From: Bursaphelenchus xylophilus
Taxonomy: Eukaryota; Nematoda; Chromadorea; Rhabditida; Aphelenchoididae
Length of the DNA stretch: 64,000 bases
Assembly (NCBI GenBank): GCA_904066235.2
Contig: CAJFCV020000005.1
Location: 11,651,501-11,715,500, forward strand
Direction: 5' to 3'
Positions within the stretch are counted from its first letter, which is position 1, and every line of letters starts with the position of its first letter. Both the position numbers and the translations under genes were made by a program. The notes under the pieces were generated by a model. That model searched no databases. It was given only the letters and a program-made list of their open reading frames with translations, and had not been told where the DNA came from. This document shows positions 45,301-54,578 of the stretch, piece after piece.

Positions 45301-48300
45301 GGAAAGTAAGCAAAAGTCTTGCAAGGCTGGGTAAAAAGTCATTGGAATTTTCGCGACTCTGCACTAATCATTTTTAGAAAAAAATTCGCGATAACTAGAA
45401 AAAATTGCACAAAGCGTGAAAAAGTGGGTGTGCACAGTGCAATTTTGTTTCAAAGTTCCCTTTTTCGCGGCGAGAAATCATCGGAGTGCGACAGAACTCG
45501 GGAATCGCGACAAATTCCCATGACTTCTTCTCCCGAGTATCAGTCTGTCGAGAAAATAACGAGCAAAATGTCAGTGCGCCGATCGCGTTGCCGAAGTGAA
45601 AAGCAGCTTGCATTTTTTCTCGGAGACGATGCGATTCTTCGATACGATTGAGTGCTCATTATTTTCCCGACAGACTGATATACACTCTTCTCTTCAACTC
45701 TCTTTACCTTTTAGTCGTTGATGTTGGAGTTCCCACCTCACGAGACGAGGAGCGGCGGAGGATTCGCAAGAAAATCTCCAAAGCCATTCTTCAGGAGAAG
45801 GTCGCCAAGACAGCGGACGCGGACTACGTGGACTACGCCACCGAGTCCGATAAGGAGGGGAAATTTCTGGAGCTCACAAATGACGGGTCCGAAAACACGA
45901 GTGGCACACAGTCTCGAAGAGTTGGAGCGGAGCCAAAGAAGGGCGCAAAAACCGCCAAAAAAGTTGATGACAATAGCGCTTCAAAGAGTGCGAATGGTAC
46001 GAATGGTAACATTAACAGTACTAAGGCTGCAATTGCGGACAAGATTAGTCCGGTTGAAGCCGCTATATCCGAGAAAGACGGATCCAAGTTCAATTTGCAA
46101 GAACTTCTCGATGGATTTGATTTTGTAAGTTGTTTTCAGGAAAATTTTGCTATAGAAAGTCCTGGTAATTTTCTGAAAGCAAACGAGAAATCAAGTCTTT
46201 TTTAATTATTATTTTCCCGACAGACTGAGATTTTGTTTGTCGAGAAAATAATGAGCACAATGTCTCTGTCGTGTCGCTGAATTGAAAAGCAATTTGATTT
46301 TGTCGCGACAAAATTCATTTTCTCGGCAGAGATGCGATTTTCGTTGCGACAAAGTGCTCATTATTTTCCAGACAGATTAATAATGAACCAAAAATTACAG
46401 TAACCCCGTTTTTTCAGACCAACTTTGGCCGGCTTTTCCTCAACATGGACTTTGTCGATTCGGCTGCCGATTCCGAAACATTTAACGTTGGAATTAGTGG
46501 AGCGGTCCGTGTAAACGCCCTCCCGCACAATGGCTTGTACAACGAGCCAAAGCCGTTGGGGAATGAGAGTCTGCTGGAGTTCCCAACGCATTTGCCAAAG
46601 AAGGCGGTGGAAATGATTGTCGGAGAGTTCACGCCGAACGCACTCTTCAATCAGGCTCATCGGTAAGCGAAGAACGTTTTGGAGGAGCTTGATATTTAAA
46701 GTGTGAAAAACGGCGGAAAAGGTATTTGAAATGCAAAAAAATATATACATAATTTTTAGTTGCCAAGAAAAATCCCTCAAATTTTCTCTCGTTTCCATCA
46801 GTCTGTCGGGAAAATAATGTGGTTTTTTCTCGTTGCAAATTTCCAGCCGCAACTTGCCGTTGCCAACGGGTCCACATTATTTTCCCTACAGACTGATAAC
46901 GGTGCGTTTTGTGAAAAATTCTCACACAACGCGCTAGCAAATTTTGACTTTGAGACATCCAACTTTTCAGAGCAAAAATTCTCCGATTCCACGTCAGCCC
47001 ACGCACCCCGGTCTTTGGACAGATGTTGAAAACGACCTGCTCGTTGGACGAAGTTTGCCTATCCGACTCGTTGCCGGAAATCGGAGAGAAATATCCGCAG
47101 AAACAGATGAACATCCTCATAGAGTCGGTGCGGCCGCCGAAAGTCACGATTAGCGAAGGTAAAACTAATTCGTAGTTCTCGTACTATTACTGTTCTCTTT
47201 AGACAACATGAAGATACATTTTATCGGCTTGGCCAACTTCTTCATTGCCGAGCTTGGCCAACAGCCAATTGGGAAGATCCCGTTCTCGGCGGTGACAAAA
47301 ATTCAGATCAAACAAGTGGAGGACAAGTTGATAGGTAAGTGACTGTTTCTAAGGGCATTTCTGTGAGACTTCAGCGGTTTAGAAGTGTCGGGAATGTCTC
47401 AAAAGATACTCTATATTCGTCAGTCTGTCGGGAAAATAATGGGCACTCCGTCGCATTGCATCTACGATGAGAAAATGAATTGTTTCGCGACAAAATCAAA
47501 TTGCTTTTCACTTCAGCGATGGGGTCGGCGCAGTAAAATTTTCATTATTTTCCCGACAGACTAATGAATATTGAGTACCTTTTGAGGGCGTCGCGACACT
47601 TGCGGGCAACCAGTTTGCGGGCAACCAGTTTGCGGGCAAATTTTTTGCGGGCAACCACTATGCGGGCAAAATTTGGGGGGTCACATTTGCGGGCAGCTGA
47701 AACATTTGCGGGCAGCTGAGACACTTGCGGGCAGCCTGGGACACTTGCGGGCAACCGACACTTGCGGGCAGCCGACATTTGCGGGCAACCGGCACCTGAT
47801 GGTAACTGGGTGGAGGTGGAAATATTACTGCGATATTTTGGAAATTTGCCGACATTTGCGGGCAGCCGACACTTGCGGGCAGCCGACATTTGCGGGCAAC
47901 AGGAAAAACAATCACACAGACTGTATTGGTACTTTTGGAACTGTTGCCCGCAAATGTCGGCTTCCCGCAAGTATTGCCTGCCCGCAAATGTCGGAAAATT
48001 ACCAAAATATCGAAGTAATTTTTCCACCTCCACCTTGTTATCATTAAGTGCCGGTTGCCCGCAAATGTCGGCTGCCCGCAAATGTCGGCAAATTTCCAAA
48101 ATATCATAGTAATTTTTCCACGTCCATCCTGTTACCCTCACAATCAGGTGTCGGTTGCCCGCAAATGTCGGCTGCCCGCAAATCTTCCAGGCTGCCCGCA
48201 ACTGTCGACCCTGCCCGCAAATGTCCCAGGCTGCCCGCAAATGCCGGTGCTGGCCGCAAATGTCGGCTGCCCGCAAAGTGGCTGCCCGCAAAAGATTTGC

Positions 48301-48910
48301 CCGCAAACTGGTTGCCCGCAAAGTGGTTGCCCGCAAGTGTGCGCCCGCCCTTTTGAGACACTTTGGACACTTTTAAACCGCTGAATACTCACAAAAAAAG
48401 ATATATCAGTCTGTCGGGAAAATAATGGGGATTTTTCGCGGCTTGGAATTATCCACCATCGACGGCTAGTCGAGGCAACATATTTGCGAGAAATTTTGCA
48501 GTGACAAATGCACATTATTTTCCCGACGGACTGATACACACTATTGAGCATCTGGAGGTTTTTCCTGCGCACATGTCGCTTTATAAGCTATAGCCAAATC
48601 CCCAATTGCAGTCCGTCTCGTAATCCCGGAACTGGAGGTCCTCGAAGACGTCGACTTCTTCGAGCTCTCTCCCTCTCAACTCCGCGGCTTCAAGAACGCT
48701 GTGAAGGGGGCGTTGGAGCGGTTGGCCAACAAGTACCTGAGGAATGGGTTGGAATTGAAGAATCTGCAAAGCAAGCTGGAAAACTACGGTATGGATGGGC
48801 TGAAAATCCAACTCTTGGCTGAGGGAATGGTCATGCTTCAGATGGACGTTGATGTGTACAAATTGTTGTTTGAAGACAACACATTAGATGGTAGGATAGA
48901 GAAGTTCTAA
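42334..48910 (+). CDS. Secreted BPI/LBP-type lipid-binding protein (10 exons, 751 aa)
   Basis: Exons: 42334-42354, 43151-43376, 44349-44529, 44639-45020, 45159-45330, 45715-46124, 46418-46662, 46971-47158, 47203-47334, 48612-48910; all phases agree and the frame ends TAA. Exons 1 and 2 join into a signal peptide (MRSLLLL then LAFSTTFQVLRSA). The N-terminal BPI domain starts near VGIRVRFNEPVFKDVANVM and runs to about residue 270; the C-terminal domain covers about 465-751 (TNFGRLFLNMDFVDSA onward). Between them, exons 5 and 6 code about 194 residues rich in Lys, Asp, Ser and Asn, an insert that ordinary two-domain BPI proteins of about 480 residues lack. The family binds lipids or lipopolysaccharide outside the cell; the ligand here is unknown. 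The donor of exon 5 is the least certain junction: GTAAGC at 45306 breaks the frame, while the GTAAAA at 45331 keeps it. Introns carry many MITEs, a MULE pseudogene and a foldback repeat. Confidence 0.85.
42498..42653. mobile_element. TATCAGTCTGTCGG MITE, class A, in intron 1 of the BPI/LBP gene
   Basis: Full length; left end TATCAGTCTGTCGGTAAATT, right end TTTTTGCGACAGACTGATG. Confidence 0.8.
42721..42915. mobile_element. Composite class C / class A MITE in intron 1
   Basis: The left part (CAGTCCAACGGAAAAATATT, GTGGATTTGCCGCGG) is class C. From about 42795 the sequence becomes the right half of class A (TTCGTTTTCTCGGCGGCGTT) and ends TTATTTTCCCGACTAACTGC. Confidence 0.65.
43560..44090 (+). 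pseudogene. MULE-type transposase C-terminal remnant
   Basis: The frame from 43565 reads STNNAIESFNGHFKQNV followed by IRQRLSLIDMVQRLNAYLSS, the sequence style of the C-terminal part of Mutator-like transposases. After a stop at about 43763 another frame continues (KLETISKQDILHMHLKLWKG), and a SWIM-type zinc finger can be read across a frameshift near 44010 (CFCPPC, then CKHAILVYYKV in the next frame). With a stop and a frameshift it is dead. It lies in intron 2 of the BPI/LBP gene in the same orientation, beside a left half-MITE at 43472-43530. Confidence 0.65.
45538..45680. mobile_element. TATCAGTCTGTCGA MITE, class A, in intron 5 of the BPI/LBP gene
   Basis: Both ends are present; the body is shortened by about 12 bases. 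It ends 34 bases before the exon 6 acceptor. Confidence 0.8.
46231..46383. mobile_element. TTTGTCGAGAAAA MITE, class A, in intron 6
   Basis: Class-A body in inverted orientation, right end TTATTTTCCAGACAGATTAA. A stray right end of another copy precedes it at 46205-46230. Confidence 0.75.
46798..46898. mobile_element. Short TCAGTCTGTCGG MITE, class C, in intron 7
   Basis: About 100 bp with both ends intact and a reduced interior (TGTGGTTTTTTCTCGTTGC). Confidence 0.75.
47419..47565. mobile_element. TCAGTCTGTCGG MITE, class A, in intron 9
   Basis: Both ends present; the body is slightly deleted after GCACTCCGTCGCATTGCATC. Confidence 0.8.
47583..48352. repeat. Foldback of TTGCGGGCAACC short repeats in intron 9
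   Basis: The left half repeats CATTTGCGGGCAGCCGA-type 17-base units; the right half repeats the complement (TGCCCGCAAATGTCGGC). The outer ends GGGCG..CGACACTTGCGGG and CCCGCAAGTGTGCGCCCGCC are inverted. Non-repeat islands (GGTGGAGGTGGAAATATTAC, CGATATTTTGGAAATTTGCC) also recur inverted. A second element of this kind lies at 51443-51960. The 263-codon frame across it is repeat sequence, not a protein. Confidence 0.75.
48404..48536. mobile_element. TATCAGTCTGTCGG MITE, class C, in intron 9
   Basis: Both ends intact; body GGGGATTTTTCGCGGCTTGG. It ends 75 bases before the last exon of the BPI/LBP gene. Confidence 0.8.
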
Positions 48911-49088
48911 CCATTGGTTATTTTTGAGTTAAAATCGTATTTTATCCAGTTGTAAATAGTATTTCTATCTTCCTCAGTACGCCAAAATATGTTGTAAATA
49001 CTTGTAAATACTCGCAATTCATTTACTACGGGTCATGTAAATTTGCCTCGTAACCGCATCATCACCATTTCTGTACAGTTTTATTCGT

Positions 49089-49094
49089 AATAAA
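49089..49094 (+). terminator. Polyadenylation signal of the BPI/LBP gene
   Basis: AATAAA lies 179 bases after the stop codon; no nearer one is seen. Confidence 0.55.
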
Positions 49095-49439
49095 TGCGTT
49101 GAACACGAGACATTTGGATTATTCGGGCAATATAAATACTAGTTTATTGTTCTATTCAACCTTGACATAATGTTCGGAAGCAACATATATTTTTTATTTA
49201 TGGAGTACAAATTCAAATTTGAATGACAATTGTGTAAGCAGACATCATGTTTGGACGTTTGATTTGGGAGAGAAAACGATGACTTAGAACTGCGCAAAGC
49301 GCTTGCGGAACGAACCACCTCGGCAGAAGACACAGCTAAAAAATGAAGGGTCTTTAATTAAAAAAGAAATAACTTTTGATGCATGGCTTAAAGTTTCGCA
49401 TCGCCATTAGGTGCTAGCCGGTACTCAAACGGTAAAAAT

Positions 49440-50346
49440 TTAACGAGGAATGTGCTCGAAAGGAGGAGATCCCGACTTTTCGGGCCGGCGGCGGTCCGGA
49501 TCAACACAGAATTTGTCGATGTGAGGTCTAGTACAGGCAGAGAGCCAAAAAAAGGTGGTAGGAGGTGCTTACGAGACACGTGAAACCCGTTGAATATTCG
49601 GTGCATTTTTGGAGAAGGCTCGGTGGAGACTTGGAGCGTTACGATATGAGCACCTTCCCGAATTATAGCTATTGATAACCTTCGTTCTCTTGACCCTGGG
49701 TTATTGTGTTAACATAGAAAAAAAAGAAAGCGTGCTCTAAAAAACAGAGATCTGCATATGCATAAATCCAGGCAAATACCTTCAAAATACAGCAATCCTA
49801 GGACCCGACCAATCTATTAACTAACAATCTCCAAGCCACAGTGACAAATTGGAGCACCTCAAGGTATTGTCGACCCACTAAGCGCCGCTTTCTAAAGACT
49901 TCCTTAGCGGTTAGAATTTGCCTTCGCGAGCCTTTCGGGAAATAATGAACACAATCTCGCTGCGCCGATTGTGTCGCTGAAGTAAAAATCAATTTGATTT
50001 TGTCACGACACAATTCATTTTCTCGGCTGCAGTGCCACTTTTGACGCGACAGAGTGCCCATTATTTTTGCGACAGACTGCTACCAATCTTGTCAAAATCT
50101 TATTTACGTATGTTGAGTAGATCTCTATACTCTTCTGCGAACTCACCGAGGATCTGCCCTTGTGTCCTGCATCACGAACATCCTGCCTTCGCGACCGGTG
50201 TCCCCGAATCCGCTCAACCCATCCACAACCATCGGCTCACCCATGTCGCCGAAGGCGCCGCGTGCTCCGAACGCCGCCACATTCCGCGCGTAGCTGACGG
50301 TGATCGCGAGGAAAAGCCACACAAACACTGCGGTCAGGGCTTTCAT
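49440..50346 (-). CDS. Possible secreted precursor protein (3 exons, 136 aa)
   Basis: On the complement the exons are 50346-50147, 49695-49573 and 49527-49440; both introns are phase 2 and the frame ends TAA. Exon 1 codes a strong signal peptide (MKALTAVFVWLFLAITVSYA) and a Gly/Phe-rich segment (FGARGAFGDMG). At the exon 1/2 junction the product reads RVKR, a furin-type site, which would suit a processed secreted peptide. Caution: the end of exon 2, intron 2 and exon 3 resemble a repeat at about 57715-57895, so exons 2 and 3 could be a chance reading through a repeat. Intron 1 contains a full MITE. Exon 1 is well supported; the rest is tentative. Confidence 0.45.
49929..50082. mobile_element. 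GCCTTTCGGGAAATAA MITE, class A
   Basis: Class-A body in inverted orientation with diverged ends (right end TTATTTTTGCGACAGACTGC). Confidence 0.75.
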
Positions 50347-50440
50347 TTTGTGTCTCTGAAAGTGCAGAAAATAAGTAGGAATATGTAACCCAGAAACGGA
50401 TATTAATGCGACTTGGCCACGATAAAATTACATTAGTAAG

Positions 50441-50587
50441 TATCAGTCTGTCGGGAAAATAATGAGCACAATGTCGCAGCGCCAATCGCGTCGTTCAAGG
50501 GAAAAAATGACTGTCCGGAGACATGGTTCATTTTTTTGCGATGCGATTTTCGATGCGACATAGTGATCGTTATTTTCCCGACAGCCT
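50441..50587. mobile_element. TATCAGTCTGTCGG MITE, class A
   Basis: Left end intact, short internal deletion, right end TTATTTTCCCGACAGCCTTT. Confidence 0.75.
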
Positions 50588-51231
50588 TTAAACAGTACTC
50601 TCGGTGCATGGACATTTTCGGCGGTCAGGACTGTGCACGAAAAAACTCATATTTTGCACCGTGCGTTTCAACTTTTTTTGGTTTTCGCAGCGGAAAATAT
50701 CGCCGCGACGTGAGCTTTTTTCAATTCCGTCGCGATTTTGCTCAAAAATTTGCATAGTGCAAACTGCTTTTCTCTTGAGGTTCGCGCTATGCGAAAAGGA
50801 AAAAATTTCAGTTTGCCTTGGCGACATGCTTGGGAAAAGTTTAAAATCCACTATGCGGAAGAGAACAAATAAATCTCCACGCACTTTATGAAAATGTAAA
50901 TATTTTGATGAATCAAAGTTCAAGGCAATAAACATAAGTTATAAGTAGGTAAATGCCAAAGATGACAATTAAAAGCGCCCTCCGAGACGCTGTTCCCACG
51001 ACTTTTAATGGAGCTTGTCTGCTTGATGGATTTGTGATGTAATGCCAAAAAAACTACATATAATCTCTTTTTGGCCGGAAACCGAAAAGCTTCTAGCTAA
51101 CTCGCAAAAAAAGGTAATGCACCTCAAGCCGGAAATTCTCATCATCGAAGTGGCATTTCGTTCAATAATTTATTGGAAAAATTGGCAAAGCACTTTTATT
51201 TTTGGCGTTCAATGCGGGTTGACATTGCCGC
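50588..51231. other. Interval with TTTGCACCGTGC remnants
   Basis: 50620-50890 carries diverged copies of the cytosine/guanine CACTGTGC motif found inside other MITEs. A 24-codon stretch from ATG at 51042 ends at an AAG|GTAATG donor-like site and might be an exon. Confidence 0.4.
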
Positions 51232-51302
51232 CACGCAATTCATTTTCTCGGCGTATGATTTTCGATGCGACGGGCGGTCATTATTTTCCCGACAGACTGA
51301 TG
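51232..51302. mobile_element. Right half of a class-A MITE
   Basis: GCCACGCAATTCATTTTCTC through TTATTTTCCCGACAGACTGA; the left half is missing. Confidence 0.7.
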
Positions 51303-51370
51303 ATGCCGATCGAAAACAATTTTACGACATATATTTTGCTTGTGACGAAAAGGCAAATCACCCCTCTCAG

Positions 51371-52327
51371 GCCGCGACAAAAATGGTGACGAGGGACCGA
51401 GGTAATTTTCGCTGCGCCAAGGCCGTAAAGATGTCGCTGGGGCGGGCGCACACTTGCGGGCAACCCCACTTTGCGGGCAACCACTTTGCGGGCAAACCTT
51501 TTGCCACTTTGCGGGCAGCCGACATTTGCGGCCAGCACCGGCATTTGCGGGCAGCCTCGGACATTTGCGGGCAGGGTCGACAGTTGCGGGCAGCCTGGAA
51601 GATTTGCGGGCAGCCGACATTTGCGGGCAACCGGCAAAAAAAATTACTTCGATATTTTGGAAGTTTTCCGACATTTGCGGGCAGGCAATACTTGCGGGAA
51701 ACCGACATTTGCGGGCAACAGTCCCAAAAGTTCCTATACAGTCTGTGTGATTGTTTTTTCCTGTTGCCCGCAAATGTCGGCTGCCCGCAAATGTCGGCAA
51801 ATTTCCAAAATATCGCAGTAATATTTCCACCTCCACCCTGTTACCCTCAGGTGCCGGTTGCCCGCAAATGTCGGCTGCCCGCAAGTGTCGGTTGCCCGCA
51901 AGGGTCCCAGGCTGTCCGCAAGTGCCTCAGCTGCCCGCTAATGTTTCAGCTGCTCGCAAATCGTGTGTTAGCAAAGACAGGGCCAAAAGTCTTTTTCGCT
52001 CTTCGTGTTATGTGTTTTCTCTAGGCCAGAAAGACGGTCAGCTCTTTCAGCTGCCGCTGCAATGCGCGAGCTAAAACTTTCAGGAATTGATATTCATTTT
52101 CTCGGCGGCGGTGTGATTTTCAAGGCAACGAAGCCATTATTTTCCCGCTAAAACAATCTTCAGCAATTTACAAAATTTCCCGAAGACCCTGCAAAACCGG
52201 ATAACTAACTCAATTTGTCCAATAAAACCTAATTCTCAGACAAGCGCTGAAATCAATCCAGCGGCTTTTCGAAAGGCTAGCAAATAACAAGGAACCCTCC
52301 CAAATCGGCAAACCGGAGAAAACATAA
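51371..52327 (+). CDS. Probable 3' exons of a small gene of unknown function
   Basis: The last exon 52240-52327 follows a CTAATTCTCAG acceptor and reads QALKSIQRLFERLANNKEPS, continuing to GKPEKT and a TAA stop, a clean amphipathic, charged sequence outside any repeat. Its phase matches a 31-base exon at 51371-51401 (acceptor CCCCTCTCAG, donor GTAATT; reads RDKNGDEGP). The intron between them would contain the whole TTGCGGGCAACC foldback and half a MITE. The 5' end is not resolved; an ATG-containing stretch at 51042-51113 is near but joins in another phase. No family is recognised. Confidence 0.4.
51443..51960. repeat. Second foldback of TTGCGGGCAACC short repeats
   Basis: Same units and same inner islands as 47583-48352 (for example AGTCTGTGTGATTGTTTTT near the centre against AACAATCACACAGACTG there). 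It is smaller, with the right arm reduced. Remnants are also seen at 7882-7918. Confidence 0.75.
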
Positions 52328-52719
52328 TTCAACAGCAAGTCAAAATTTTTTAATTAAACTACCGTAATTGAATTCCGAAAAACAAATTTTAACACAATTC
52401 CAAGACGGAACGAACTGAACCTGTCAAATCCACCGGTCTGTGTTAATGTTATGGAACTCCAGAACCAGGAATTACTGCGTTATGAGAAAGACACGCCTCC
52501 AGGAATGCCGTAATTTTTTGCACCTGGAGAGCGTGAAATGTAGGCTAACGAGATTCAAATTATAAATAATTAATTTGGCGGAGAAGAAGCCAGAGAAAAA
52601 TGTCGCAAGAAATGTGTGTAACTTGATGTAAAAATAAAAATAAAAATTGAAAAACAAAAGTCACGAGGGCTATTTGCAATTTTCGAGGGCTGATTTGCAT
52701 ACGCCGCTTACAGTGTTTG
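52328..52719. other. Interval without a gene
   Basis: A/T-rich with no repeat or exon that I can recognise. Confidence 0.4.
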
Positions 52720-52865
52720 TCAGTCGGTCGGGAAAATAACGAGCACTCTGTCGCATCGAAAATAGCATCGCCGCCGAGAAAATGAATCGTGTCGCGAGGA
52801 AATCAACTTGTTTTTCACTGATTGGCGCAGCGACATTGTGCTCATTACTTTCCCGACAGACTGAT
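52720..52865. mobile_element. TCAGTCGGTCGG MITE, class A
   Basis: Class-A body (GCACTCTGTCGCATCGAAAA), a short deletion, right end TTACTTTCCCGACAGACTGA. Confidence 0.8.
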
Positions 52866-52916
52866 TTCTCGGCTCTCCCTATATAATGCGCACTGAAAAT
52901 TTTAACGACTTGTGTG

Positions 52917-53327
52917 CAGAGATTGCCACGGTCGAAATTTCGGCTCCGGCTCTTAGCTCCCAGAGCCGGAGCCGAGGCCAAATTTGCAGCTCCGGCTGCG
53001 GCTCTTGGCTCCGTGCAAAATTCAAAAAATCCTCCGAATCCCGGCTCCAATGCAATTTTTTTTAAAAATATTTTTCCAAAAATAAAAGTTATTGGCGCCA
53101 GAGATCATACAGCCAACGTTTTTGCAGTCAGCTCACATCCTCCTCAGTGTTTTTCAGGCAATTTGGTTCAACAATATCACGAAATTTTTACTTTTCTGAC
53201 CGCTGGGAAGCCTGGCTCCGACTTTGGGCTCGGGAGCCGGAGCCGACCCCAAAATTTCCGGCTCCAGCTCTGGCTCCCGGCTCGGAGCCGGAGCCAAGAG
53301 CCGGCTCCGGAGACGTGGCAATCTCTG
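52917..53327. mobile_element. hAT-like non-autonomous element with 8-bp target duplication
   Basis: CTTGTGTG lies immediately on both sides (52909-52916 and 53328-53335). The ends are CAGAGATTGCCACG and CGTGGCAATCTCTG. An 8-bp duplication and CAGAG-type ends are hallmarks of hAT transposons. Each subterminal region is packed with GGCTCCGGCTC/GAGCCGGAGCC repeats, typical transposase-binding clutter. No transposase frame is present in the 411 bp. Confidence 0.85.
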
Positions 53328-53406
53328 CTTGTGTGCATGCCCCAAGGCTTTCAACGACAAAAATTTTTGCACCAAGAAAGTGTATTAAGCTGTTATTTTA
53401 CAACTA

Positions 53407-53560
53407 CCAGTCTGTCGGAAAAATAACGGCGGATCGTCGCGCCTCGGAATCGCCCATCATCGCTTTGCGACGGCTGCCGAAACTGGAGATTTGGTGCGCG
53501 ATTGCGGTGAGGCGCGACATTTTGATGCGACGATCCGCCGTTATTTTCCCGACAGACTGA
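53407..53560. mobile_element. CCAGTCTGTCGG MITE, class B
   Basis: Full-length class-B copy in inverted orientation. Confidence 0.8.
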
Positions 53561-53624
53561 AAAAAGTTGCGTTGTAACAAAAATAAAGCCATTTCAAATT
53601 TGGTAGCGGATGGAAAAAGCAGCC

Positions 53625-54366
53625 GTTTTACGGAATTCCTTGCGCAATGTGGCTGCGCCGACCTGTCGCTGAATTGAAAAGAAATTTCAACTTTCAACTT
53701 TCAACTTTATTGCGCTAGACAAATTGCCTGTGCGCCATGATCGTCCGGTTCGGTGGTGAATCGGTTAGGATTGGTTAGACACAGTACTGGCACGAAATTT
53801 AAATGTTTTTTGTCCTATATTGGTTTTACAGAAAGGTGTTTCGAACCTCTGTCGCCTCAGGCGATAGCGGTCCTGTTTTAATACAAGTTGACCATTAAGG
53901 TACTCACTTGTTTGTTGATTTCTGACTTTGTTTATAAGTTGGGCAAACTCTGTGGTGGCGAGATCAGGGAGTGACCCCCAGGGATGTTTTTCTGTGAGAT
54001 GAGATACATCAGCATGTTTCTTTTCGGAATATACAACTCTGAGTGACGATCTGATGATTTTTGAGTAATGTTCTTGGTGCACGTTTGCAGATACCATAGT
54101 TAGTGGCAGAAAAGTGCGGATGCGGGATATTATCAGACTTTCGACCAACAGGGTACAGTGTTTAACTGAAAGGTGTTCCCGTGCTCTTCGGATCGCATAA
54201 ATCGTTTTGGAGCAGTTTCTACTGGTTTTTACATGGTGATTTTGAAAAGTTAGTTCGGAGTCAAGGTAAAGGCCCATTTGATTTTCTCCATGGCACAATT
54301 AATTTTCTCGACGGCGATGCGATTTTCGATGCGACAGAGTGTCTATTATTTTCTCGACAGACTGGT
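53625..54366. mobile_element. Class-A MITE split by a LINE insertion
   Basis: The left part (53625-53687: GCAATGTGGCTGCGCCGACC to GAATTGAAAAGAAATTT) and the right part (54277-54366: GATTTTCTCCATGGCACAAT to TTTTCTCGACAGACTGGTA) join into one normal class-A MITE once the LINE is removed. Confidence 0.75.
53688..54276 (-). mobile_element. 5'-truncated non-LTR retrotransposon (LINE), 3' end of the reverse transcriptase frame
   Basis: On the complement the frame reads GLYLDSELTFQNH, then NCSKTIYAIRRAREHLSVKH and LLVESLIISRIRTFLPL, the sequence style that follows the reverse transcriptase core in CR1/Jockey-type LINEs (LGVxLDxxLxFxxH). It ends near 53765, and the element finishes with AATAAAGTTGAAAGTTGAAA, a short repeated tail with a polyadenylation-like motif instead of poly(A). 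Only about 590 bases are present, so it was truncated at insertion. Confidence 0.8.
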
Positions 54367-54420
54367 ATATTACAAGTTCAGAAGTCTGCAGGCAAAATCT
54401 TATCTTTGCCAACGTACTGG

Positions 54421-54578
54421 TATCAATCAGCCGGAAAATAATGTGAATTTGTCGCAGCAAAATGCCTCGCTTTGTTGCAGCAGCGTCGCAAATCTCCAGC
54501 TGCGGCTAGCCGTCGCAAAGCGATCATGGGTCATTTTAAACCGCAATAAGTTTCCATTATTTTCCCGACTGACTGATA
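54421..54578. mobile_element. TATCAATCAGCCGG MITE, class C-like
   Basis: Diverged left end, body TGTGAATTTGTCGCAGCAAA, right end TTATTTTCCCGACTGACTGA. Confidence 0.7.

Noticed and set aside
47545..48336. 263-codon frame with repeated CPQMSAARK-like units
   Set aside because: It is a translation of the 17-base TTGCGGGCA repeat, which is open in several frames on both strands.
51173..52024. 283-codon frame
   Set aside because: It runs from a half-MITE into the second TTGCGGGCA foldback; repeat translation only.
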